A model generated the notes under the pieces. It saw nothing but the letters and a program-made list of their open reading frames with translations, did not search any database and was not told the origin of the DNA. From Melastoma dodecandrum (taxonomy: Eukaryota; Streptophyta; Magnoliopsida; Myrtales; Melastomataceae), in assembly GCA_029817715.1 (NCBI GenBank), contig JARUPY010000538.1, positions 2,914,001 through 2,978,000 of the forward strand: a stretch of 64,000 nt of DNA. The letters are read 5' to 3'. A program made the position numbers and the translations under genes. Numbering within the stretch: the stretch's first letter is position 1; each line of letters begins with the position of its first letter. This document shows positions 1 through 9,670 of this stretch, piece after piece.

Positions 1-251
1 CAACTTGCTTCCAAGATCAGATACCCTGGGCCGGTTTGGTTTGCCAAAATGTCCGGAATTTTCAGTTTTCAATTTTAGAAGGCTTAATTATCAAATATAC
101 CATCAACTTTACTAGTTTTTTCATATTTACCCAGAAGTTTAAATTGTATCTCTAGGTAGCCTGTACTTTCGACTTGTTTCAAGTTTATCCTATTTATCTT
201 AGTCTCTAGGTTAACTTTTCCAGACAATAAGAAAATTAATTCTTCTTAAGC
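1..251. other. Left edge: viral leader remnant grading into flanking DNA
   Basis: No ORF. In the viral sense (minus strand) this stretch lies just after the primer-binding site, so some of it should be the rest of the viral leader. The sequence is AT-rich and I cannot place the virus-host junction. Confidence 0.4.
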
Positions 252-264
252 GGCTCTGATACCA
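252..264 (-). other. Pararetrovirus primer-binding site (initiator tRNA-Met)
   Basis: The minus strand reads TGGTATCAGAGCC, the sequence complementary to the 3' end of initiator tRNA-Met that Caulimoviridae use to prime minus-strand DNA synthesis. It lies about 590 nt downstream of the viral TATA box, a spacing like that of known caulimovirid leaders. It marks the viral origin and fixes the minus-strand orientation of the integrated virus. Confidence 0.85.
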
Positions 265-1191
265 ATAAGATTTACAGGAATCGGACTTAAGAAGAGTTTC
301 TCAATTGTCTTTGTCGCCGGCGTTCTGCCAACTTCGAATACTCGTTAGAGTATCTCGAACTTGCCGCTAACCCAAGATTAGATTTACCTTCAAGGAAATA
401 TTCTTCAAATTCACTTTGCAGGAGAGTTAGCTCTTCTAATTTCTTAGAGTAGCTATCCACAAGCTCTATCAGCTGCTGTATTTGCGCTGAGAGGCCTGCC
501 AGTCGATCTACTACAGTGTTTAAAAGTCAAGTAGCAGAATCCTTGCCCACACCGTGATCCAAATGTAGGAGCTCGGGGTTTGGACAATCAGTCATAAGAC
601 TCTTGCTTTCGCAACTGTCGTGCTTTTGCACCATCTTCACAATCTTATTAGATTATGAAGATTATCATAAACTACACAGCGGAAAGTTTATCATACCTTA
701 ACTCAGTGGGTTGCTCAGAGGGTTCACCAAGCTTCCGCAACAATAGAGATCCAAGAGTAGCACAATTCTCAAACTAGAGAATTCAGCGAACGTATCCGCA
801 AACTGGAGAGGCTCTTCTGTGTCGTTCCAATGCCCTTACACTGAGGGTCTTATATAGACACTCCTCATCCAAGGTTTCAGCCTAAGGCTATACTCCCTGC
901 AAGGTTCTTGATCTTTCGATCTGACCTTCCGTTAGTCTTAACCAATGTTGATTAATTCTAACCACCTTACTCTTGGTTCCTTAAGGTATTCGGAGAGCGA
1001 TTCAGAGATTTTCTTACTCAGAGTTTTTGAGAGAGAATTTCTCTATTTGATTCGCCTCCCCAAATGAGGTAGAGGGCTTGTGAATATATACACAAGGAGC
1101 TGGTGCCTATGCACTGTTTGCCAGCTCAAAAGTAAAAGGAATCTAAACTGTTGCAAAAGTTAGTGGGGTCCTAATGACCGACAAAAATGTC
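265..1191 (-). promoter_or_regulatory. Viral intergenic region: promoter and long RNA leader
   Basis: This gene-free stretch lies between the end of the second viral ORF and the primer-binding site. It holds the TATA box at 849-857. About 560 nt of leader would follow before the primer-binding site. No long ORF is present. Caulimovirid leaders usually fold into a large hairpin with short ORFs; I did not test folding here. Confidence 0.6.
849..857 (-). promoter_or_regulatory. Probable viral TATA box
   Basis: The minus strand reads CTATATAAG, a TATA box in the style of the caulimovirus 35S promoter. It sits downstream of the last viral ORF and upstream of the tRNA-Met primer-binding site, where the pregenomic RNA promoter is expected. 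The start site would lie about 30 nt further on, near 820. Activity is not shown by sequence. Confidence 0.6.
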
Positions 1192-2310
1192 CTAGTCTAA
1201 CTTTATACAGTCGTCTTCTCCCGTCTGCATTGGCGCGCTATCTTGGGAGACTCCTTCCTTGTTGTTGGCGTTTGAAGTCTCGCCAACTCCTTCTTTATCT
1301 GAGAGTCCCGGTGGGTCTTGAACCGCTTCAAGAATTTGTTGGGCTCTCTCGTCATGCTCGATTTGCTGATTTAAGGTCTTGTCTGTAAAATCAGCAATCT
1401 TACTCCAAACCTCGAAGGTGTCGGTTCGGAGGTGCAACTCGGAGTTCTCTCGCCTCCAGAAGCTATCCAGAAGGTCGAGCATTCTCTGCCATCCTCGGTC
1501 TCCTGCTTGTTCATCAATGAGGCTCAGATTTGACCGAAGAATCGTGACGGTGATCATACCATCACAGAGCACGTAGTATTCGTCCTTGCGGGCTAACACA
1601 TGCTCCAGCACATCTTTAAGGAACTCAACCTTTATGGCCTTCCGGACAGTTTTGTCCTTGTAGTATTTCCGCCATAAACCTCTCTGATCGAGGTCCTGTC
1701 GTTGAGGTTCCACCAGACGTCTACTCTCACATGGATGGATATCCCATACTTGCAGATTTTGAAGTATTACCTTCCCATACTGCGGATGGTCTTCCTCCTC
1801 CATTATTGTGCTAGTAATCAACGTCATGGCATACTTTGGTCCGTAGCCTAGGAATCCGAGTACAAACCTTACCAACGTAGGCAGGGGTTCCATACATTCT
1901 GGTTCGGATCTGTCGATTTCCAGTATGTCTACAAACCCAGCGTATACGTAAGGCGCTGCTACTCCCACCATATCTGAATGAATTCTCAGAGACGGCCACT
2001 TCCCCGATATCCAGTGTAGATACGGTTGAAGTACAGTGTTCTCCTCAAGCGAGGATTCACTCATGTCCACTACTATCTTTGGGACGTCATAATCTCTGAT
2101 TTCCCCTGGTATTATAGACATCGTTGTGGAGAATATCTGCTGTCTTTCCTTTTCAACTCGAGATAGCTCCTCCTCACCTGAAGCCATAATCGATAGCTTA
2201 TACTCCAGATCTTTGATGTACTCAACGGTCTTTCTTGCGAAAAACTCAATCTGGCGCTTGTCATCATGTTTGATGCCACCCAGGAGTCCTCCACAGACCA
2301 CAGCCGCATC
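1192..2310 (-). pseudogene. Endogenous pararetrovirus ORF2, C-terminal half (unknown function)
   Basis: A frame of about 370 codons follows the zinc-knuckle ORF after a single TAG codon (2311-2313) and is in the same frame as it. No ATG occurs near its start, so it probably formed the C-terminal half of one larger viral protein. The first part is charged and probably alpha-helical, the middle holds several Trp and Tyr residues, and the end is acidic and low in complexity. I recognise no domain. By position, after the RT-RNase H gene, it could match the accessory or transactivator ORF of other caulimovirids, but no motif supports that. Except for the TAG the frame is fully open. Confidence 0.55.
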
Positions 2311-3462
2311 CTAACTTAGGGATTCGTCCTCAAATGAGTCTTCATCAAAAAACCAGGATCCTCCCAGATCCTCTTGGGTTTTCCCAACATGGCTCTTGCC
2401 ATCGCGACCTTTGTCACCGTGAGAAGTTTCACCAGACTCTTTAACTGAGTCTCCTGCAGGAATTGCTTCCTCAAGGCTTTCTGTCTTTTCAAGATTACCT
2501 TCCAATGCTGCGTAAGCACTTCCAAAGTCGAAGTATTGCTCACACTCCATTGCAGCCGCTTCCTCTGGTTCTGCCCTTGGTTCAGGGTCTACCACTTGAA
2601 TTGGCTCGCCAATCATGGCCTTAAACTTAGCCTCTTCCTCAGCACACTGTGTTTCCACTTTCTCTTTCTGTTCCTCCTTGCTTTGTAACAAAGCCTTGTA
2701 GGATTTTACAGCTTGATTAATGGAAATTTTCTGCTCTTTGGCTAAGTGGTTTCGGTAGTAATTGAACTGCTCCATGGTCAATGGAGACCACCAAGGTTCT
2801 TCAACCTTTCCGTCCTTCTTAGGACCATCCTTTGCAGAATCATCCCCTTTTGGACCAGAAGATCCAAGCATCTTGGCTTTCCTCTTCTTCCTGACTTCCT
2901 CTTCTGACTCGGCTTTTGCCTTGTCTTTTAGATCTGCCATTTTCACATCTCTTCTGGAGCTTTCCTCCTTCGGATCTGTCATCTTCTTCTGAAGATCTTT
3001 CTTCACATCTCTTTCAGAGTCGGTGTTACCCTTCTCCTTCAGATCTGTCTTCCCCTCCTGGGAAACTCTCGCTTTTTCTTTAGGATTGGTTATTACCTTT
3101 CCCTTAGATCCAGCCATCCCCTTTTGGGATTCTTTCGCCTTTCCCTTAGATCTGGCCTCAGCCTCCTTGGGATTAGCCATCTCCTTCTGGAGATTTGGTT
3201 TCGCCTTACTCTCGGAGTCAACTTTTGCTTTCTCCTTAAGTTCAGCCTTCCCTTTCTGGGAATCCGCAGTTTTCAGCTTCTTGGGACATTCGTAAGAACG
3301 ATGTCCTAGTTGCTTGCACTGCCAGCAGAGCACTGCCGCCTTCGTTCCTGAAACGGAACCAGCATCACTATGCTCACTTTCTCCCTTGTTAGGACATACC
3401 TTTCGGGAGTGTCCCTCCTTCTTGCATCCCCAGCATATCTTTCTCTTTGCAGCAGGATCCAT
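2311..3462 (-). CDS. Endogenous pararetrovirus ORF2, N-terminal half with two zinc knuckles
   Basis: The frame starts at ATG 3460-3462, inside the end of the RT-RNase H frame (74-nt overlap in another frame, a compact viral arrangement), and ends at TAG 2311-2313. It encodes 383 residues. Two CX2CX4HX4C knuckles (CWGCKKEGHSRKVC and CWQCKQLGHRSYEC) lie near residues 9-22 and 46-59. They are followed by about 130 residues of Lys/Glu/Asp-rich degenerate repeats with recurring LKEKxK and SExxxK blocks, then an acidic tail. Nucleic-acid binding is inferred from the knuckles. This is separate from the knuckle at the end of the coat protein. The next frame continues in register, so the TAG may be a later mutation. 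Confidence 0.7.
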   Translation of the reverse strand: MDPAAKRKICWGCKKEGHSRKVCPNKGESEHSDAGSVSGTKAAVLCWQCKQLGHRSYECPKKLKTADSQKGKAELKEKAKVDSESKAKPNLQKEMANPKEAEARSKGKAKESQKGMAGSKGKVITNPKEKARVSQEGKTDLKEKGNTDSERDVKKDLQKKMTDPKEESSRRDVKMADLKDKAKAESEEEVRKKRKAKMLGSSGPKGDDSAKDGPKKDGKVEEPWWSPLTMEQFNYYRNHLAKEQKISINQAVKSYKALLQSKEEQKEKVETQCAEEEAKFKAMIGEPIQVVDPEPRAEPEEAAAMECEQYFDFGSAYAALEGNLEKTESLEEAIPAGDSVKESGETSHGDKGRDGKSHVGKTQEDLGGSWFFDEDSFEDESLS

Positions 3463-5111
3463 CTGCAGAGTTTTTAGAAAGAGAGGTGTTTGCAAGTTCT
3501 CTAGAGAGAGAGTCAGCTATTATGTTGTGGTCGGACTTGATGTATTCGACCTCATATTTAAAATAGCTGAACCATTCCTGCAACCTTAAGAGCCTAGTAT
3601 GCCTAGCTTCCTTAAGGTTCAGACTCATAAACCTTTTTACATAGGTCGAGTCAGAGCGCACTAAAAATTCTTTTGGTGCCAAAAAGATGTAAAAAGCCTT
3701 TATCCCATATTTTAAGGCTAATACTTCTTTTTCATGTATCGGGTACCGTAATTCGTGCCCCTTGAAGCTCCCTGACCAGTATTTGCACACTGGTTCTGGT
3801 TTTCGTCCTCTGATTTTGAGGACTGTTCCCCAAAATTCTTCGGAAGCATCAACTTCCAAGACTAACTCGTCTTTGTCAGAAGGTAAAGCTAGTTGTGGTA
3901 AATCTTTTACCTTTGCTTTAATCCTTCTAATGGATTGAGTGTCTTCATCTTCCCATTTCCAAGGATTTGTAGAAGAGGTTTTCTTCGCAATCCTACCTAA
4001 ATCTCTGGAAAGATCTTTCACAAACTTTCTTGCATAGTTAGCGCATCCACAGAATCTCTGGACTTGCTTTCTATCCTCAAGTCTGTCAGGAAAATTAATT
4101 ATTTTCTCAGCAATATGATTTTGCAGTTTAATTTTTCCCTGCTCAATCTCCATGCCTAGAAAATTAACTGATTCCCTAAACCATTCTATCTTTTTCTCTG
4201 ATAGAATCATGCCTTCTCGCCGGAAGACATCAGTCACCTCATCAAGGTGTCTCATGTGTTCATCTTCAGTCTGGCTGTAGATTAGCACATCGTCAATATA
4301 GACCGCACAAAATTTTCGGACCTGCTTGAAAGCATTATCCATTTTGCGCTGAAATACGCCTGGAGCATTTTTCAGGCCGAATGGCATTACCAGCCATTCA
4401 AACATTCCTTGCAGAGCATTGAATGCAGTTAGAGGAACCGATTCTTCCTCCATCTTGACTTGCCAGTATCCACTTTTCAAGTCAAATTTAGAGAAGAACT
4501 TTGGTTGGCTCAGACTTACCCTATCAATTAAATCTCCCGCAGTGGGAATCTTATAGCCATCGTCTTTTGTAGCTTTGTTAAGCTGACGATAATCTATAAC
4601 CATTCGTGCTTTACCTCGCACCTGCTCGGCATGATTAATAACCATAAAGGCAGGACTAGAATGTGGACTATAACTGTCCCTGATCAAGCCTTTCCCAAGC
4701 AATTCAGGAATTTGTTTGTCAAACTCCTCAACCATTTCAGTCGTATACGTAATGTTTCTGGCTCTTATAATGGTTCCGGGATCTTTCAACTCTAATCTAG
4801 CCTTTAGGCCATTTCGAGTCCATAACTTTAGTGGATCTTCACTAAAATTATCGGCCAGTTTTATTAGGAACTTATCCCATTTTGTTCCCATTAACTTAAC
4901 GGCCATACACACTTCTTGTTTGGGAAACAAATCGTCATACCAGTTAGAACTACTGGTATTCGTTGGAGAAAACAGGGTTTGTTCCCATGAATCTTTCTCA
5001 TCCAACCGTATATCACCACGTTGAGCTCGCACTCTGAAAGCTCTTTCACATGGGATATCGCCACAGTATTCTGTCCGTTTTACCGTATAAAAGCCAAATT
5101 TTAACCGAAGT
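3389..5111 (-). pseudogene. Endogenous pararetrovirus reverse transcriptase and RNase H
   Basis: The frame is open from the Ogre insertion point (5111) to the stop at 3389. It has the RT motifs VIDYRQLN, FSKFDLKSGYWQV, MPFGLKNAPGVFQ and the catalytic YIDD box, then the connection region and an RNase H domain (VDASEEFWG, EKEVLALKYGI, VRSDSTYV). YIDD with the tRNA-Met site and the linked coat and movement genes indicates Caulimoviridae, not a gypsy element. It is the downstream part of a polyprotein cut by the Ogre element; the upstream part ends at 26332. The frame is the same on both sides once one target-site copy is discounted. No stop is found within this part, but it is cut off from its start, so it is not a working gene here. 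Confidence 0.9.
5107..5111. repeat. Target-site duplication, left copy (GAAGT)
   Basis: GAAGT lies directly outside the left end of the Ogre element and is repeated at 26332-26336, as expected for LTR-retrotransposon integration. Confidence 0.95.
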
Positions 5112-8100
5112 TATACGCGCGCCCTCCGGCCTAGCACGCGCGCTGCGGTTCGGGCAAACCGAGGATCCGGGCCCGCTCCCCCCGAGGCCCAGTCCGGTCG
5201 ACATTTCGGCTCGAACGCCGGACGCTGCGGAAAGGGGACCCGGGTTGAATCCTCCCTTGTTTCCCGAGCGGATCTGCGGGGCGTTTCGCCAACCGTCTCC
5301 AGTCCTTGAAGGCGACGGGCGAAAGGCTGCGTTAAGACCTCGCTTGGGAAATTCCGGGAAGATCCAGGGAGCGGCTCGGTTTGCCGTCACCTCATCCTAA
5401 ATGGCTCCGAAAAAAGGGGTGTTGTTTAGTTTTAACTTTGGAAAAACTTGTTCGGAGTCGCCACCGACTTATTTAAAAATAGTGTGATTTTAAGTCGGAA
5501 AAATCAGAGTCTGGGTTCGGGGATTCCTATTTACTAACCTTTATATTCTAAACATGCGAAAAGGGTGGCGATTTGTCCAAAAAAGGTTTAACTTTTGATT
5601 GACGGGTATTGGGCCCGATCCGGGAGTAGGCCGGACTCTTATCGACGTTTTAACGGGCGTTGGACCCGAATTTAGGTTTGTTTGATTAAAACCGAGCATG
5701 CGACGTAAAACCTAAAGCCTAAGCATACGCGCAATCACAAACAATTATTTAGATCAAAAGGACGGGGAAGGGCGGTGATTGTGGGCCTATACACTTGGGC
5801 CCGCAATCCGTTACAAGTGGATTTGAATAAAATTCAGGGAGGCCCGCACCTCCCCTTTGTACCTTTGATTGAGTTTGGGGCCGCTTTAAGCCTTCGAGCC
5901 CGCGGTTTTTTAGGCCGGGGTAGATCCACGCGGTTTGATACACGCGCCTTCAAGTTAATCTTCGGAATTTTGAAGTTGATCTTCCGAAATTAGATGCTCG
6001 ATGTACATGCAAAGAAAAATAAAGAAGTGGTCAGAAAGTCCTAATTTAAATCGAAATGAATAATTAGGACTTAATGAAGTAAGAGCGATGCTTACGGGGC
6101 GTTGTGAGCCCGTTGGTGTCGATCGTCCGCGTCATCGGAGGATGCATTCCTTGGTAATAATTCCTCGGTGTTTTACATGTAAAACAGGAAGATGCCAATG
6201 TCAAAGAACATCGATCAAATTTAAATTCAATCGAATAAAATTAGTAAGACATGTCTTACCGTATGAATCAGTTAAGTAGGATCACGATTCTTCGAAATAT
6301 ACAAGTCTCCGTCGTGTTTTTTATGCAAAACAAGATAAACAAAGGGATAATAATACAAGTTAGTAAATCATAATAATACAAAATGTTTATAAAAATTATT
6401 TAAGCAAAAAAAATATTTTAAGAGACAAACAAACAAGCACGAATATGACTGTCTGCTTAAACGTGCGAATGGTTTTAAAATTCAAGGAAATTTCAACACG
6501 TGTGAATGACATTTAGATTAAAATTGATAAATGATAAATGTAAGTAGACTTACCTGGCAAGTTGGGGAGCACAGTAGCCTTACCCGTCAAAATCAATTGC
6601 AAAGAAAAAGGTGAAAGGTTTCCAGCTTCAAATCAACCTTTCCTCGTTGCTTCGAGTCCGACGCTTGCAAGAAGGATTCCAACACGCCGTGGTCGGGAGT
6701 TCGTGGGTCCACTGGATCTGGGCGTGGATCGTCGTCGGGGCTAAGAGCCGAAGTGGCGGCGGCCGGGGATGACTCTTGAAGTGGGGCGTCGTCGTCGGGA
6801 CGTGGCTGTCACGGGGTTGCTGGGCGTGGAAGACGCGCGCGTCCGCCCCGGGTCTGCTGAAGATTTGAGCCCCCCGCTGGTCGTGGCTGCCTCGATTTGC
6901 TGCGGATTCGCCCGGGGAAGTGGGGGCTGAGCTGGAATCCGAGGACGCCAAGGAGGAGGGGTCGCCGGGAAGGAAGGAGAACAGCCGCCGGTCGCCAATC
7001 CTGAAAGTCGCCGGGGAGGGAGGTTCCGTCGTATATGGGTCTGTGGACATGAGCCATCGAAGAGTTGATTGCCGGAGTAGGGGCTTCTGTAGCGAGGTTT
7101 AAGGGAAGGAATGCAAGAAGGGACAGGGGTCCGCTGCCGTCTCTCGAAGCGTCGCTGAAGGCTGGGCGGCAAGAGGGCGCCTGTTGCCTTGGTGCCATTG
7201 CAGTTGGTCGGCTACTGTAGGTTCTCGGGATGTCGAGAGGATGGAGTGTCGGCTATCGAGCTTGAAGACGTCTCCGCTGGAAGAGCATCATCTCGGGAAG
7301 AAAGGCCACTGTTGTTAGACACAGGACGTCGAGGGAGCAGCTCTGTTGGATTGGGAGACATTGGGAGGGCGTCATTGTTGTCGACGCAGTTTCAGTAACA
7401 AGGTGGTGCCTGGAACGGCTGATGGTCCTGAAAAAGAGGGAAGCTCTGAAAGAACAAGAAGTTCAAACTATCAAAGCTGAGGATAGAGGAAGGAGGCCAC
7501 CTAGGAGTCTCGTTGTTGTCTCGTGACTCCTGGGAATCGGGATGATCAAAGACAACGTAAGTCCTGGCACTTGGAGACATCCTCGCCGGAAGTAGGACGA
7601 TCCTCCCTGTTCGGGTTGGCTGGAGAAGGGGGGGTTCCGCGGGCGCTTTGTTCTTCTTACCTTGGTGAAGGAACGGCCAATGGTGGTGGGATGGCTGGTG
7701 AAGTCCTCTCTTCGTTCCGGGGAGAATTCCCCGAAGAGGCGTTCCGAAAGAATGAAGAAGAGGGCCTCCCCACTGTTTTTTTTCTTCTCTTCTTATGGAG
7801 GGGTTCTAGGCATCATCCGATCCCCCGTGGCACTCGCTTCAAGGGGCGAGGCCACTGATGATCCTAGGAGGGATCATTGCGGCTACGACCGGGCTATCCC
7901 TTGCTTACAATCGACTTTCCCATTTTGTATCTCCTCCTGTCTTGTGTCTGACGTCTCTCCTTTTAGCAACTCCAGGGCTCGGGCGGTGGGATGGCATACA
8001 AGTGGGGATCAAATGGGATATGGTGACGAGACTGTTGCTGGAGTCTGCAGGTGGGATGGCGGGCGTTATACCGGGATCGCAAGCTTGTCGATGGGGGGGG

Positions 8101-8601
8101 AAAGGAGGTGACGACCTCTGCTCTGTCTATCCGTCTGATTCCCTGTTTTTCTTCTTGCAGGTAGGTGTTAGGCAAGTGGGAATCAGGCACAGGTGGGAGG
8201 CTGCAATCGTCCTCTTGTCAAGACTTGCAGGTGGGCTTGGTTTATGATATGTTTTAGGCCGGGTTTGGCAGCCTAATACGGGCTTGGTCCCCCTTTTGGG
8301 TTTGTCCTGGGGCTTTGTTTGGGTTGTGGTTGGATTTTTTTTAGGCCTCACAGCTTGAGAGACTGGGGTTTGAGAATTTTGAAGTCCCAGTGTCCTCTGG
8401 CTTGCGGCACCTACGACCCCAGCAAGTTGAGGACCTCCGGTAGGTGCGCGCATGTTCCAGCGTTTGATGGTGGATGGGCTGAACCCTGCATCAGTCACAC
8501 GCAACAGGTAAATTTCTGAATTTACAGTGATTTAGGCAACTCCGATAATGGATCTTTGCTTGGAAGGCAAACGTCTCGGTATCTGCCGTCGCTGAAACAT
8601 C

Positions 8602-8793
8602 TCAGCGATATTGTTCAGCATTAGTCATTCTAATGCCACTGTCGATGACTGCAAGTGTGTTGTTGGCCTTGTCAGGGATAACGTGGATGAAAAACCCAGG
8701 CTGAGCATCGAGCTTGTTCTTGCCCGTGAGATTCTTGAATCTGATTTTATCAGGGGCGTCGAAGGAGTTGTTGTAGGAATCGTACTGCGACAT
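8602..8793 (-). pseudogene. Captured HSP90 N-domain fragment (3' LTR copy)
   Basis: The minus strand encodes DAPDKIRFKNLTGKNKLDAQ and then IHVIPDKANNTLAVIDSG, a clear match to the HSP90 ATP-binding domain (family form near SSDALDKIRF, KLDAQPELFIHIIPDK and DSGIGM). About 55 codons are recognisable. The conserved DSGIGMT appears as DSGIRMT, and similarity ends at a stop soon after. There is no start region and no downstream domain, so it is a gene piece and not a chaperone. An equal copy sits in the other LTR at 25278-25469. Confidence 0.75.
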
Positions 8794-8895
8794 GGCTCTT
8801 TTGTTGCAGCCTCACGGACAGCAGGATCGGCGGGCGCGATCAAAGACTGATCAGACAGAGGAGGGATTTGATCAAAAGCTGGGGAAGTAGTTCTG

Positions 8896-9333
8896 TTATA
8901 TTTGACTGGGACTATCACGCGGCATGGTCATGTCCTGGTCCCACGGGCGTGACTGCCACAGGGAACTCAGCGCGCAGAGACGTCCGTAATATTCTCCGAT
9001 GATAAGGAAGCAACAAGCTGCCTGCCGGACCGTGAGGATCCGCCGCAACTGACGGAGGGTCTGTTGTCTGAAATTATCGGCTTGGCGTACGAATCCTTCG
9101 AGGTTGGTGAGCTTGTCTGTGTATAAAGTTGTTACTTTGGCTTCGTCGACCCTAAACCCTCGCAGGACTATCGCTTCGTCGAGCTCCTCGAAATCGAAAG
9201 TGGGTTCGACTTGATTGATGAAGGCGGTTGTTGAGTTGCTGATCTCATGAAAGACTGAGTATGTCATGTGGTGATGTGTTCCCGAAGGCCCAGTATCGGA
9301 TAATCCTGTCTCCACCATCCTCTGACCCGCCAT
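8896..9333 (-). CDS. Captured TGA9/TGA10-like ORF lacking its bZIP domain (3' LTR copy)
   Basis: An ATG at 9331-9333 opens a 145-codon frame. Residues 1 to about 60 resemble the N terminus of TGA9/TGA10-type bZIP factors (ETGLSDTGPSG, FINQ, FDFEELDEAIVLRG). From about residue 75 it matches the end of the TGA/DOG1-type C-terminal domain (NLEGFVRQADNFRQQTLRQL, RILTVRQAACCFLIIGEYYG, ALSSLW, SRPW). The bZIP region and most of the C-terminal domain that should lie between are absent, so two distant parts are joined in frame. The frame is also open upstream to the LTR start. Conserved Arg residues are Cys in places (RQAAC for RQAAR). An equally open copy is in the other LTR. Whether a protein is made is unknown. 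Confidence 0.8.
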   Translation of the reverse strand: MAGQRMVETGLSDTGPSGTHHHMTYSVFHEISNSTTAFINQVEPTFDFEELDEAIVLRGFRVDEAKVTTLYTDKLTNLEGFVRQADNFRQQTLRQLRRILTVRQAACCFLIIGEYYGRLCALSSLWQSRPWDQDMTMPRDSPSQI

Positions 9334-9655
9334 GGAACATGGAATGCACGCACACCCTCTCCTCTTTCCAATCACATGGTTGTTCATGGCTGAACTGAGA
9401 GGTTCTCGGCGTGCAAGAAGGGCCTCTAGAGTTATAATAATGATGAGAAGCCTTCTGCTCCTTTGGTTGAATTTCTTTTCTTCTTCTTTTTTTGTTTTGT
9501 TTTGTGCCAGAATCTTGCAGAAGTCCGGGTTGTGTTCCTGCAGATTCTTGCTATGTTTTGTATACCAAAGACCATGAAAGTCAATGAAATGCACAGCTAA
9601 AGTAAAGTATCGTATAGAAGCATGTAGGTTCATTATCGTATTTTGAGGTATTACA

Positions 9656-9670
9656 GTTTGCCCCTCCTTG
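9656..9670 (-). other. Ogre polypurine tract
   Basis: The minus strand reads CAAGGAGGGGCAAAC directly before the 3' LTR start, the position and composition of a plus-strand primer. Confidence 0.75.

Larger units (their letters stand above)
5112..9655 (-). repeat. Ogre 3' LTR (4,544 bp)
   Basis: It matches 21794-26331 along its whole length, with about 1 % substitutions and a few short indels. In element sense it begins TGTAATACC at 9655 and ends near 5112. A stretch near 5990-6500 is AT-rich, and 6640-8250 is GC-rich. Its first 1.1 kb in element sense holds a TGA-type transcription-factor ORF (8896-9333) and an HSP90 piece (8602-8793). Confidence 0.95.

Noticed and set aside
1192..5111. Gypsy retrotransposon as source of the left RT
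   Set aside because: Coat and movement proteins, YIDD RT, no integrase, no LTRs and a tRNA-Met site in an intergenic leader point to Caulimoviridae.
6628..7198. Three overlapping minus-strand frames of 129-143 codons, also in the other LTR at 23306-23876
   Set aside because: All three frames are open at once because the DNA is GC-rich; the products are Pro/Arg-rich and match nothing I know.
8127..8504. 125-codon minus-strand frame in each LTR
   Set aside because: No recognisable domain; low-complexity Lys/Thr/Pro-rich product and no evidence beyond openness.
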